The position numbers were made by a program, and so were the translations under genes. Source: Gonocerus acuteangulatus (lineage: Eukaryota > Arthropoda > Insecta > Hemiptera > Coreidae). Taken from it: a stretch of 64,000 nt of DNA. Below, one piece after another: positions 11,285 to 22,183 of the stretch (its first letter is position 1; the number at the start of each line of letters is the position of its first letter). A model generated the notes under the pieces. That model was not told the origin of the DNA. It made no database searches and was given only the letters and a program-made list of their open reading frames with translations. The stretch is from contig OX328128.1 in the NCBI GenBank assembly GCA_946811695.1, positions 31,625,415 to 31,689,414 on the forward strand. The letters run 5' to 3'.

Positions 11285-11560
11285 AGGAGCATGCGGTAAG
11301 TGTAGCTGTCTACACGGTAGGGCGATGACGACCGTGGGGTTCTTTCGCCCAAAAATACCACAAACAAACGAAATGACTTAAGCCCAATTTTTTGCACGAA
11401 TTTAGCACATAAAACCGTATAGCAATAGGCGGATTTTACTAGTGAACGATCTTGACCTGTTAATTAACACAAAATGTTGTACTTCAATAAAATCGGTCAA
11501 TTTTTGAGTCTACGAGAGAGCGAACAGACAAATACACAGACGAAGACAGAATGACTTGGT
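11282..11560. repeat. Interspersed repeat remnant (GCGAACAGACAAATA family)
   Basis: It shares order and wording with 13990-14165: GCACGAATTTAGC, GGCGGATTTTACT, AACGATCTTGACCTGTTAA, AATCGGTCAA and GCGAACAGACAAATACA. No coding is visible. The element type is unknown. Confidence 0.55.
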
Positions 11561-12004
11561 ATGTAGATATAGTGATATAGAATAGAATAGTCCAAATATG
11601 AAAACAATGTCATACACCTAATAATTGATAAAAATTAGTTTATAATAATGATGCCACCTTGTTGAGTACATATTTCATAATATAAATGGACTTGATTGCT
11701 TTAATAAACTAGAATATAGTTTTAATTTAAATAAATTGATTGATGTGTATGATACACGTATGGGGATTATTATATAATTTTGTTAGTTTCCTATGGTTAT
11801 TTGCTTTAATCTAGTAACAATAATACCAATAAACTTTGTACCACAGAATATTTACAAATCATAAATGAAAATAAAATCTTTATTTATAAATTACCACTAC
11901 AATGAAGAACTAATGCTAGTTCAACACCACACTAGGCCAATAGCAAAAACTATTGTACATACTATTCCCTTAATAAAATACATTAAATTTTAAATTTAAC
12001 CTTG
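11561..12004. other. AT-rich non-coding stretch
   Basis: Nothing recognised. Confidence 0.4.
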
Positions 12005-12050
<46 letters not shown>

Positions 12051-12117
12051 TATATATATACTATATATATATAGTATATATATACTATATATATATAGTA
12101 TATATATATATATAAAG
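12005..12117. repeat. (TA)n with internal palindromes
   Basis: A TA tract is interrupted by TACTATATATATAGTA units, so it is self-complementary over about 110 bp. Confidence 0.95.
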
Positions 12118-12148
12118 CAAGGTGATACACTGTGTATCACCTTGCTTT
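12114..12148. repeat. Perfect 17-bp-arm palindrome
   Basis: AAAGCAAGGTGATACAC, a single T, then its exact reverse complement. A further inverted partner (CCTTGCTATATATA) lies at about 11999 across the TA tract, so the whole may be a small foldback unit. Confidence 0.9.
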
Positions 12149-12205
12149 AAGGCAACACTTATTTTAAAAACGTTTATTTCTAATAATCGTTTTATAATAA
12201 TCTTT

Positions 12206-12206
<1 letters not shown>

Positions 12207-12250
<44 letters not shown>
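12207..12250. repeat. (TA)n microsatellite
   Basis: TA dinucleotide tract. Confidence 0.97.
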
Positions 12251-12252
<2 letters not shown>

Positions 12253-12627
12253 GCTAGACAATATGACATCAACACCCCACCATTCAAACGGGAATTGCAT
12301 ATTTAAAGATGATATGAAACTCCACTGCTTAATAATTGGACACCAATAGCTGCTCCCCGTTGTAGCATATACACGGACAAGGATATAATGTAATATACGT
12401 CATAGATTCCATTAGTGTTAATTATTAAACACCTTTAGATTGTAATACTAATTAGTTATTACACTTCAGATATAACGAGCCTAATATAAGGATAATTAAT
12501 TTATTACTTAATTGTACATTCTACCTAATTGTCTATATTTTATTCAATTATTTTTTCTTTTTTTGTTGAAGAATAAAACGCATAAATAATAGAACCTCTC
12601 CTTTATCATTAATTATAAAAAAAGTCC

Positions 12628-12735
12628 GTCTCGCAGGAACTGCATCATCTTAGCGCGGTTCCGTTCATATCCCTAGTCTAATTTGGAAAGATTAAAATAG
12701 AAGCAGTTATTATTTTGGTTCCACCAGTCTTTTTT
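12628..12735. repeat. Interspersed repeat (CTCGCAGGAACTGC family)
   Basis: GTCYGWCTCGCAGGAACTGC, then TCATCTTAGCGCGGTTCCG and TTCATATCCCTA. Related copies are at 34935-35010 and 45479-45540. Element class unknown. Confidence 0.6.
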
Positions 12736-12889
12736 TTTTAATTAATTATTATAATGGCGTGTCAACCCTTAAGGTCACTAACGCCATTCCTGTGTGTAGT
12801 AAAGTCTTGAAAGGTCATGATTTACAATCTTACCTGGAAGGGTCTGCTAACACTAGAAACGGACCCGCTAGTGACAAGGTCTTGGAATC

Positions 12890-13926
12890 CTGGAAATCTA
12901 TATTTCTAACAATAAATTGTTTTTGTTATTTTACTTAACCAGTTTTATTGTCAAATACATTATCCAACTATAAGCAATTAAAAAATAACAAGGAATAAAA
13001 CAGACAAAAAGAACCATTCGAATAAACGAAATCAATTAATTTAAAGTTTTAAGCACTTATTTCTCCGATTGACATCGCCTAATTAAAACTTTCCTCAGAA
13101 CCTTTTTTGTAGAGCATTTAGTAAGCTTTCGAATGGTAATCTTTCGCTTCACAAGATTGTCGACGGTTTTCGAGATACTAACGAAAGTATACAAAGTTAC
13201 CAAACATTTTTTTGTCTGTTAATAAAATATGTTATTCTAACCCTTCCTTTACCCTAAACGTAACAAAAATTTCAACAAATTAGTGTTGATGAAATTCGAA
13301 CATGCAGAAAATGTTTCAACTGTATCCCATAATTCTAAGTACCAAAATCAAAGACAAACAACCCTCCTTAGGAAGGCCGCTAGGCAGTTGAAAAGATATA
13401 TCTTGGAAATCCATATCTCTAACATTAAATTGTTTTTCTTATTATTCTTAACCTGTTTTATTTTCAAATACATTATCCAACTATAAGCAATTAAAAAATA
13501 ACAAGGAATAAAAAACAGACAAAAAGAACAGTTCGAATAAGCGAAATCAATTACTTTAAAGTTTTAAGCTCTTATCTCTCCGATTGACATCTCCTAATCA
13601 AAACTTTCATTAGAATCATTTTTTTAGAGCATTTAATACGCTTTCTAATGGTATCCTTCCGTTTACCAAGATTCTCAACCTTTTTCGAGATATTAAAGAA
13701 AGTATACAAAGTTACTAAAACTTTTTATGTCTGTTAATAAAATATTTTATTCTAACCCTTCCTTAACTCCAAACGTAACCAAAATGTCAACATATTAGTT
13801 TTGATGAAAGTAGAACATGCAGAAAATTTTTCAACTGAATCCCATGATTCTAAGTACCCAAACCAAAAACGGTATTCAAAAACTATTTTTCCAATTTTCT
13901 CGAAAACGGTTAAAGCTATCGCCTTG
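12890..13926. repeat. 518-bp tandem duplication (two diverged units)
   Basis: Units at about 12890-13408 and 13409-13926 share CAATTAAAAAATAACAAGGA, GACAAAAAGAAC.GTTCGAAT, TTTAAAGTTTTAAGC.CTTAT, CCGATTGACATC and GAACATGCAGAAAAT at a constant offset of about 518 bp. Pieces of the same repeat recur near 35300 and 41720. The short open frames at 13283 and 13801 are the two copies of one meaningless frame. Confidence 0.85.
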
Positions 13927-14180
13927 AAAATGGTTTCATTCGTTTTCCTAGCCCAAGAAGCATATAAAACGAGTACTTACAAGCTTATGAACTCAAAAAC
14001 GTAAGCGTTACGATTATTTTTGCGCGAATTTCGCCCCAAACGCCAGTTGGCGGATTTTGCTGGTTAACGAACTTGACCTTTCAAATTGGACGACGGATTT
14101 TTGTACCAAATTTCATCACAATCGGACCATTAGGGAAGCCAGAAATGAGCGAACAGACAAATATATATATATATTTTTAT
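13927..14180. repeat. Interspersed repeat ending in (TA)n
   Basis: It ends ACCAAATTTCATCACAATCG ... GAGCGAACAGACAAATATA followed by a short TA run. The related copy is at 11282-11560, and a more diverged one at 32310-32500. Confidence 0.55.
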
Positions 14181-14194
14181 ATTTTTATATTATT

Positions 14195-17100
14195 TTATTT
14201 TCCTTCTAAAAGTAGCCCTTTTAGAAGGCCGTTTATTGTACTACATGTATCATACAAGGTACAGTATATCACATGTATGTTTTTTTTTTTGTTTTTTTTT
14301 CTTATCTTAGTTAATTTTGTTCAATTTAGTATTTTAGTTAGGTTTACATATAAATAATTCACATTAACTTAAAACAATTAGTATACAACAAGGAGTAAAA
14401 AAATAAACTTATATATTCAGTAAGGTCCGCTTTACTTCAATAAAAATGCAATTTTTCATTTTTCACTCAATCGTTGAATAATTTCTTTGCATAAAGTTGA
14501 GAATAATTTGGAATTATTAAAAAACAATTTATTTTCTTCAATAGGCCAATTGGTTATTTTCTTTTTAATTCGGTTTCTGTATTCGTTAAACAGTGTACAA
14601 TTGTATATGATGTGGTGTGCTGTCTGTTCTGTATGTCTGTCACAGGGGCATGAATTTTCTCTTTTTATTTTAAATCTACTTAAATACGATAGAAATACCC
14701 CGTGTCCCGTGAGAACTTGTGTTGTGTAAAAATTTGTTTGTATGTTTGTATTATAAAAGTTTTGTATGATTGGGATAAATTTGAATAAATGGCGACCTTT
14801 GTTAGAGGTATCCCATTTTTGCTGCCATTCTGCAATTGATTCTAGTTTTAATATATATTTTAAATGAGTTTTTGAAAGTTTGTTATATTCTATGGGTAGT
14901 GCCGTATCTTTTGACGCTGCTTTGGCCAAACGATCGGCGATTTCGTTACCTTCGTCACCAGAATGTCCCTTTATCCATTTAAAATATATTGTATGCATAT
15001 TTTGGCATATTCTTAACAGTTGTCGTATTTTTTCTATTAGTGCTTCATGTATGTCAGTGTTTTTGAGTTTTTGTAATGTTATCATGCTGTCTGTATGTAT
15101 CTGTATAGAAGATGGTGTAGTGATGTGTTTATTAATGTAGTCTATAGATTTTAATATAGCCAGTTGTTCAGCTTGGTTGTTTGTACAGTAATGTCCAAGT
15201 CTAAATTTGAGTGTTGTTAATAGTTTATAGTCTTTGTATATGATTGTAGCTGCTCCAACCTTGTCATTGTCTTTACTGCCGTCTGTGTATATCTGGTAAT
15301 CTGTTTGTTTGTTTGTGAATCCGTTGAGTTTGAGTGGTTTTCCGGGATGTGTCCATTGAGTATAATGTATCGTCTTTTCCAAATCATCAGATTTTATATT
15401 ATTCGAGTCTTCGTTCAGTTTCAAAAGTTTATATTCTTTAATATATTGCTTTGCTAGAATGTCTATTGGCATTATTTTTGCTAAAACGCAAGCAGCATCA
15501 TAAGAAATAGTTCTATAACCTTTTATTATTCTTAAAGCAATCAATCTCTGAACTCTTTGCAATTTGCTTAAGTTGTACTTCTTCTGCAGTCCACTGTGCC
15601 AAATATGTAGTCCGTAAGTAAGTGATGGTACGATTGCTCCTGTGTAAATGATGTGTAATGCTGAAGATTGCAGTCCCCATGTGTTACGAGCTGTGAGTCC
15701 TAAGTAGTTGATTAGTTTAATAAGTTTGTTTTGTAAATTTTCTATGTGTTTATTCCAAGTTAGTTTGTTGTCTATTAATATTCCTAGGTATTTTGTTACA
15801 TTTGTTTTTGTCAGTTCGTTTCCTTGTAATGTAACGTGGATGGTCGGTTCTAATCTGCTTCGTGTAATTATCATGTAAGTTGATTTTTGATTGTTGAATG
15901 TTAACTTGTTGTGCTTTGCCCAGTTTTCGACTGTGTTAATGATAATGTTAATATTGTTTTGTATTTGTTCTGGAATTCTGGATTTTACTAGTATTAAGAT
16001 ATCGTCTGCAAATGCTATTAATTCTACGTTAGGTTGAGTATTAGTTTTCAGTAAGCTGATAATATTCCAGAGTAATGGTGAACAAGAAGACCCTTGTGGG
16101 GTACCAATTGTCTGTCGTTTCATTTTCATTATGTTGTGTGTGATTATGTAAGTCTCTCTATTGTTTAAGTAGTTTTTAATAAGTGTATAAATGTTTTGAG
16201 GGCAGTTATATTCTTTCAAAGAGTTTAGGATTGACGGCCACCATGCACTGTCAAATGCTTTTTGTATATCTAGTGAAATAAGTACGATATGATTTTTATT
16301 ATTTAATGCTTGTTTTATAAATGTATTCATTTTCTCTAAAGCTTGAGAAGTTCCTGTTTGAGGGGTAAAACCAAACTGATTGCTATTAATTATATTATTT
16401 GAGTAAAGGAAATGTGAGAGCCTTCGATGAATAATTTTTTCCAGGACCTTCCCTCCTATTGGAATTAAACTTATCGGTCTAAGGGAAGATATTTCATTTG
16501 GTGGTTTATTAGGTTTCTTTAATAGAGTTAGTTTTGATTTCTTCCATAAATATGGAAATATTCCTTGAGAAAAGCATTTTGAATAAATTGTATGCATGAA
16601 ATTAGGATATTTTTGATAAACTGTTTGGATAATTTCGACAGAAATGCCGTCTATTCCTACTGATTTTTTTTTAATTTAAATTATGTACAATTTCAGAAAG
16701 TTCGAATTTTGTTAAAGGTAAGTCATTTAAGGTGTTGGGCGGTATTTGAGAACAAGTCCTTAATAATTTATGTTTTTCATTGTCTGTTTCCTGATTGTCG
16801 TTGCCTACTATATTGTTAATTATATAGTCGTTAGTAGATTCAATGTCAGTAGTGTAGGTCCCGTCTTCTTTTAGAATAGATTTCAAATTTAGATTTTCAG
16901 GTAAATTTTGTTTAGAATATTTGTAGGGCCACGACCAAGGATTTGTAAAATCTATGGAATTACAATAGTCTTGCCAGGACTTTAGTTTTTTTCTTCTAAT
17001 TTCTCTGAGGTATATTTGTCTTTTTTGGAAATATAAAATTTTACGTTCTTCTTTTAAATTAGAATCATTTGGAGTACGCTGATAACGCCTTCTAAGACGA

Positions 17101-17358
17101 TTAGTTTCTTTTCTTAGTTCAGATAAGTTTTCATCCCACCAGGGTGTATATTTATGGGGTTTCTGGTTATTTTTATGAAAATAAGTTTTGATTTTGAATG
17201 ATTTATTACATGATTTAATCAAACATTTTTGAAATTTATTTAGGCAATCGTTTATTTCAGTGTTATTAGCTATTGCCGAAAGTTGAATATCTGTAGTATT
17301 ATCTAGAGATAACTTAAATGATTTTATAATTACTGACTCTAAATTTTCCTCGAAATAA
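14195..17358 (-). mobile_element. 5'-truncated LOA/R1-like LINE with RNase H
   Basis: Minus-strand element consisting of a post-endonuclease linker, RT, RNase H and a C-terminal Cys/His end, then a 3' UTR with T-rich complement at 14280-14310 and a hairpin (CCTTCTAAAAG/CTTTTAGAAGG) near 14200-14230. The 5' end is cut at a (TA)n tract at 17358; the endonuclease is missing. Confidence 0.85.
14456..17355 (-). pseudogene. LINE ORF2: RT + RNase H, single frameshift
   Basis: The N-terminal part (17355-16671) reads a linker with TPWWDENLSEL and RRRYQRTP, ending at FELSEIVHNLN. The rest (16673-14456) continues KKKSVGIDGISVEII into RT. The join is a frame change in an A9 run at about 16667-16675. RT motifs are LRPISLIPIGGKVLEKII, NQFGFTPQTGTSQAL, SLDIQKAFDSAW, GTPQGSSCSPLLWN and FADDILIL. 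RNase H follows with IYTDGSKDNDKVGA, NQAEQLAIL, IHTDSMITL and WIKGHSGDEGNEIADRLAK, all catalytic residues present. The C-terminus has CPC...HHIIYNC. PQGSSCSP plus RNase H suggests a LOA-like group; R1 itself usually lacks RNase H. Confidence 0.9.
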
Positions 17359-17399
17359 TATATATATATGTATATATAAATATATACATATATATATAA

Positions 17400-17457
<58 letters not shown>

Positions 17458-17460
17458 TTA
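17356..17460. repeat. (TA)n microsatellite with ATGTATATAAATATATAC variants
   Basis: TA-rich tract between a LINE and the hairpin repeat at 17461. It explains the Tyr-Ile-rich open frame that reads through it. Confidence 0.97.
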
Positions 17461-17600
17461 CAAATTTGAACCACCGTTATTTTCGGTCTCTAGGGGTTCT
17501 GAAACGCGAAATTTTCTAGTCGGCACTTCCGGATTGTTTCATTGTATCAACCTTATAAGCGGGGTTCCTCCCTATGGGGGAGGGAGGAACCGCGCTAAAA
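17461..17600 (-). repeat. (TA)n-linked hairpin repeat (inverted copy of 63446-63592)
   Basis: It runs CAAATTTGAACC, GGTCTCTAGGGGTTCTGAAACG, CTTCCGGATTGTTTCAT, CAACCTTATAAGCGG and ends in a hairpin GGTTCCTCCC.../...GGGAGGAACC followed by GCGCT. The same order in reverse complement is at 63446-63592, and in both places it is joined directly to (TA)n. Confidence 0.8.
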
Positions 17601-18941
17601 ATTAACATTATTTCATTGTTTAAGAGTATGTTTTTCAGAATATATGGTAATAAAAATTAAAAAATACATATGTCAACTTGAATGTTAAATGATAACTGTA
17701 ATTACATTGTTGTTGTATAAAAAAGCAAAAGAAAAAATTGAAATTAAATTTTTTTTAACTTATTCAAAGTCTGGGTTAACATTTAGCCCACAGTGTCATT
17801 ACCGTAGATCTGAAGGCAGTGTCAATCCAGAGTTGCAGACTTCTTTTTGACAATTTACTTCATGACTTTTAAAGCTCACAATTCGACAGTCGTAACCTCG
17901 ATTCCGACCCGGGTTTATATTTATTAGGCTAATAATAGGCCGAAGTACTTCGCAGCTGCTAATATAAAGGTTAATGTGCCGGAGCTTGTGCTAAATAACT
18001 AAAGAGAAATAACTATGATTGAATTATCCCAAACATAATTGGTTATAATACTACGAGGAGAGGAATCGGTTGATCTCTCATAGCTACAGGTGGTTTTAGC
18101 AATGAACAGAAGCCATTTCCACAAAGCATTAGAATTGTCTACAGTATGGTGACTGTAAGCCATGGCTAATACTGTATTAGGATTAACTTCAATTATTCAG
18201 CTAGTACATGCAAATTATTATATATTCAAAAGGGGAAATTCGATTTCATCGAATGAATTTTGCGTTTTACGTAAATGAATGTTACGTAATAAGGCCGATG
18301 ACGTAACACTGATTATGGCTAAATGAGATTCCAAAAGTTCCACCGAAAGCAGCAAGCGATGGAAACGGTCGTCTATTTAATATTTATGGAGTACCGATAT
18401 ATTTGAAACTACTAGCTCAACAAGAAAGCACATACAGTAATATATTATTATTATTAAATGTTATAAGGAAAAGTATCTAAGAACTCAAGTATCTTAAAAA
18501 ATTATCTGCAGTTACACACATCTAGAAGTACTGACAATTCCACAAAATATTTCAAGGAGTATTTACAAACTTATAAAACATATCTTGGAGTCTAGACAAA
18601 TCAATAAAACATATACTGGCATCACCAAGAGAAATGACAAACCTAAAAAAAATATCTAGGAATAATGAAATATATAGAAAACATACACAGAGCTACTAAA
18701 ACATCAAAAGAACATTACGCATTAGCCAATATTAACGTATGCTTGTCTAGTCTGGGGCTACTAATCAAATACCATTTATAAAAAATAAATAATCCAAAAA
18801 TATTGTTATTATTATAAAATAATCCAAAGTAAATGCTTTCGAATAAAAACTAATGAGCCAATTTAATAAAGTGACTATTAAGATAATTTGGAATTTTATT
18901 CATAGGCCTTTTTGCTACACAAGATAAATTTATAGTCTTCA
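17601..18941. other. Non-coding stretch
   Basis: No gene or known repeat was recognised over 1.3 kb. Base composition is ordinary for the window. Confidence 0.4.
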
Positions 18942-19392
18942 TTACACAGGTATACACACACACACACACGAGAAGTGGTAATTTCCAAATACTCAATACA
19001 TATATTCTTATGTATTTCCATACGCTGAATCCGAATCCGGAGTCCGTCGCCCCCCCCCCCCCAGCACGTCAGGTTTAAGAGCATTTGAAGGTGAAATTTC
19101 GTATGAAGTCGTTAAAGAAGAAATAACTAGAGCTTCCATGGCTTTGAGGGTCGCTGAATTCGAATCAGAGGTCTGTTTCACCACATAGCCGCAAAATCAA
19201 GGTAATTTCACGGACAATTTTTTTAATTTTTTTGCAAACAACGAATCTTCAGACAATTTAAAAAAAAAATAGACAAAATTTCCTTGAAAATAACTTGATT
19301 TTCCGCTGATGGCGTAAAACAGGGCTCGGATTCGAATTCGGTGACCCTCAAAACCATGGTTTATTTCTTCTTTAACGACTTCATACGACTTT
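18942..19392. mobile_element. Foldback element copy, right arm truncated
   Basis: It starts TTACACAGG and reads GGAGTCCG...CAGCACGTCAGGTTTAAG, GTTAAAGAAGAAATAACTAG and TTGAGGGTCGCTGAATTCGA into a centre near 19240. It then reads the reverse complement back to ACTTCATACGAC, where it breaks off at 19392. Same family as 29872-30440. A C12 run interrupts the left arm at about 19050. CACA repeats sit at 18955-18968. Confidence 0.75.
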
Positions 19393-19624
19393 GTTTTTTA
19401 GACTCTAAAGCTTACATTTTTTTTTAGACTCTAAAGCTACTTCTGATATCTGGTAGCATTGGAGAAAAGATAATTTTCATCATATTTATTTGTTAATTTT
19501 TTTTTAAATTTTATTTTCACTTATTCGTGAAAGATATATGTGCCTATATTTATGTGCGTGAGTGTATGAATACATATGTATGTGCATGTGTATAATATGT
19601 GTTACACATAGTGTATATAAAGCA
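19393..19624. other. Non-coding spacer
   Basis: A 22-bp direct repeat (TTTTTTTAGACTCTAAAGCT-like) occurs at about 19393-19440. Nothing else was recognised. Confidence 0.4.
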
Positions 19625-19632
19625 ATGTATAT
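19625..19632. repeat. 8-bp target-site duplication of hAT MITE, left
   Basis: ATGTATAT, repeated at 20316-20323. Confidence 0.9.
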
Positions 19633-20315
19633 TAGTGTTGTAAAAGAGCGCGCCTTTGAGGCTAGAAGACGCGGCTCGTAAAAGCTCGAGCTCTCAGAGC
19701 TTGGACAGGGCTCGATAGAAGGCGCGAGCCTTGAAGGCTCGGCTTAGTAGAAGGCGCGAGCCTTGAAGGCTCGGCTTAGTAGAAGGCGCGAGCCTTGAAG
19801 GCTCGGCTTAGTAGAAGGCGCGAGCCTTGAAGGCTCGCCTCGGGAGAAGGCGCATGCTTTGGAGCCTTTTACTTTTCATTTCCAAAATGGCGGACGGCGG
19901 GCAAACAGCTGTTCCATGAAATATACTTTAGTAGATTCGTCCTAAATTCATTCCGCCACATTGAAATTATTCGCTGGCATTTAAATTTACCATTTCATTG
20001 ATAAAATAATTATATGGATCACTAATTGGGTAAAAATAGTAACTTTTCCTAAAAAATAAACTCTTCTGTGAGACGGTGATGGCTACACTGTCGTACTACA
20101 ACTATACTACTAAAACCGTGCTTGCCAAAGTTCTACCTTCCCAGGGCTCCAAGGCCGAGCCTTCAAGGCTCGATGGAGAACCTTCAGGGCTTGATAAGGT
20201 TAGGCTGAAGCCTCACTCCGGAGCCTTCATCGAACCCTCAGAGCTCCGGCTGTAGAGGTTAGATTCAAGGTTTAGGCGTCAAGCCTCTAGTCAGGGCTCG
20301 CTTTTAACAACACTA
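19633..20315. mobile_element. hAT-type MITE, copy 1 (683 bp)
   Basis: Terminal inverted repeats are TAGTGTTGTAAAAG... and ...CTTTTAACAACACTA, flanked by the 8-bp duplication ATGTATAT. The TIR start and 8-bp duplication are typical of the hAT superfamily. There is no transposase, so it is non-autonomous. The interior holds four 32-bp tandem units (19717-19844, AGAAGGCGCGAGCCTTGAAG core) and many short inverted GAGCCTT/AAGGCTC words. The second copy is at 35953-36635. Confidence 0.93.
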
Positions 20316-20323
20316 ATGTATAT
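20316..20323. repeat. 8-bp target-site duplication of hAT MITE, right
   Basis: ATGTATAT, matching 19625-19632. Confidence 0.9.
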
Positions 20324-20346
20324 GCATTTGTTGTGCACTTGCATAT

Positions 20347-20350
20347 ACAT
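20347..20350. repeat. 4-bp target-site duplication of the Gypsy element, left
   Basis: ACAT directly before the 5' LTR; also directly after the 3' LTR at 28402-28405. Confidence 0.8.
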
Positions 20351-22003
20351 TGTGACGTGGCGCCCTGCGGGGAGTGAGAACCTGCTTTCTCTACCTCTTT
20401 GGACTGATAACATTTCACGTTTTATATTTTATTTGGAATTCGCACCACTTGTAAATGTTTACTATCCACAAAAGATAGTCAATTTTCTTCTCCATTTTGG
20501 ATGTAATAGTTTCGTATATAATTTAAGATTTTTATTCTTCTGTTTTTTTTTCCCGTGGTCGGTAGGCCTTGGAGGAGTGGCGTCGGTTCTAGGGGGAGTC
20601 TGTGAGAAAATGGCGTAGAAGCAGGTGCTAGAGAAAAAAAGTTTTTCTTTGCAAGTATGAGGTTTCCAGCTTTTAAGGAGGGACTGAGGCGTCCTTTTTG
20701 TTAACAATGAAAATGAAGATCCAGTAGCACGAAGAGGCGGCATTTGTCTTCTCGGTTTATCGTTTTGGCCGAACATGTGATTGGAACTCCATGTGGTAGG
20801 CTTTTAGAGCATATTGTGGGACATATGAGTGAGTAACCCATACATTTTATCTTCTGCTGGACACCAGTCTCCACGTTTCATTTATCTCCAGGCCTCATTT
20901 AAATTTTTTTTTTGCCGTTCAAGTACTGCCATGAGTGCAAGTAACTATATTGTGTATAACTTAAAAATTTGGGAAAAGTTAAGTTTACTATCGCTAAATA
21001 AGTTATAGGCAATGCCAGATCACCAAAATTTTGTGTTGTAATCTGATATTGGTGTCTATGCCAAGTTTTGGAATTGTACATGTAGTTGCAATTCAATAGT
21101 TCTTCCCGATGTGTGTACTATGCCAATTTATTGGATAGTTATGGACTTCAGTTATTATTAAGATTTTATTCAAAGTCTATATTTTTGCTTCTTCCCACAT
21201 CAATGATTATACCTGGTGTATGTATATATATATATTTATGTTTTTATCGAGAGTCCAATTGTTGGCTTCTTCCCAGATTACTGATAGTATCTGGTGTATA
21301 TACATATATGTTTATCTATCGATACCTTTTGCTATATTATTCAATACTTGAATAATATTGATTCTTTTGTGATATTTCTATATATATATAGATTTATGCT
21401 TTTATTAAGAGTCTAATTTTGTTCTTCCCAGATTACTGATAGTATCTGGTGTATATGCATATATGTTTATCTATCGATATCTTTTACTATATTATTCAAT
21501 ATTTGAATAATATTAATCCTTCTTGATATTTCTATGTATTAATGATATTTAAAATATATATATACAAGCTTACCCTTTATTGGGAATTTATTTCTTTTTG
21601 TATTTATAGATATTGATTGTGTTTGGGTATATGGGTTTGAATAATGTTAGTCCTTCTTGATATTTCTATGTATTAATGATATAAAAAATATATATACAAG
21701 CTTACCCTTTATTGGGAACTATTTGTGGTGTTTCAAGATATTTACTATATTTAAGGTATATATATAGAGGTATATGTTTGTTTTTTTTGGAACCTTTGTA
21801 CTTATCTCAATATAGTTACCAGCTCTGAGTATCTTGTTGTGTTCTTTTATTTGGATCACCTGGGTTTCATACCTAATTGAACCTGGCTATCCGTTGGTCT
21901 ATCCGGATAAATTGTACCACCCCAGGTGTTGGTAAATGAGTCTCGCTTTAAACTGTTTTTCTTTTGTTTTAATATTCTTTCAAATTAAATTTATTTCGGT
22001 ACA
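20351..22003 (+). repeat. Gypsy 5' LTR
   Basis: 1653 bp, TG...CA ends. It is unusually long and internally repetitive. The block AGATTACTGATAGTATCTGG with TATGTTTATCTATCGATA occurs twice (21270-21340, 21425-21480), and TACAAGCTTACCCTTTATTG twice (21565, 21695). Open frames inside are present in both LTRs and look meaningless. Confidence 0.96.
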
Positions 22004-22009
22004 ATTTAA

Positions 22010-22027
22010 TGGCGCCCGAACATTGGA
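22010..22027 (+). other. Primer-binding site, tRNA-Lys-like
   Basis: TGGCGCCCGAACATTGGA starts 6 bp after the LTR. TGGCGCCCGAAC is complementary to the 3' end of a lysine tRNA; the remaining bases diverge. The primer identity is therefore inferred. Confidence 0.7.
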
Positions 22028-22183
22028 CTTTTGGTTCCACTTTTATTTGGTAATTTAGCTTCTTATGTTACATAGATTTTTATATTCGCTCTTCTTTGTC
22101 TAATATCTGTCTTACCCTAGTAGTGGTTAGTTCCTATTTTTATTCTATATTTATTTAGTCTCGTTTCTTGTATAATTGTCATC

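Noticed and set aside
11083..11397. Phe-rich open frame
   Set aside because: Translation of poly(A)/A-rich sequence; same for 37784-38105 and 52067-52297.
20316..21355. Open frames inside the Gypsy LTRs (repeated at 26706-27751)
   Set aside because: Non-coding LTR sequence; the frames overlap on opposite strands and exist only because the LTR is duplicated.
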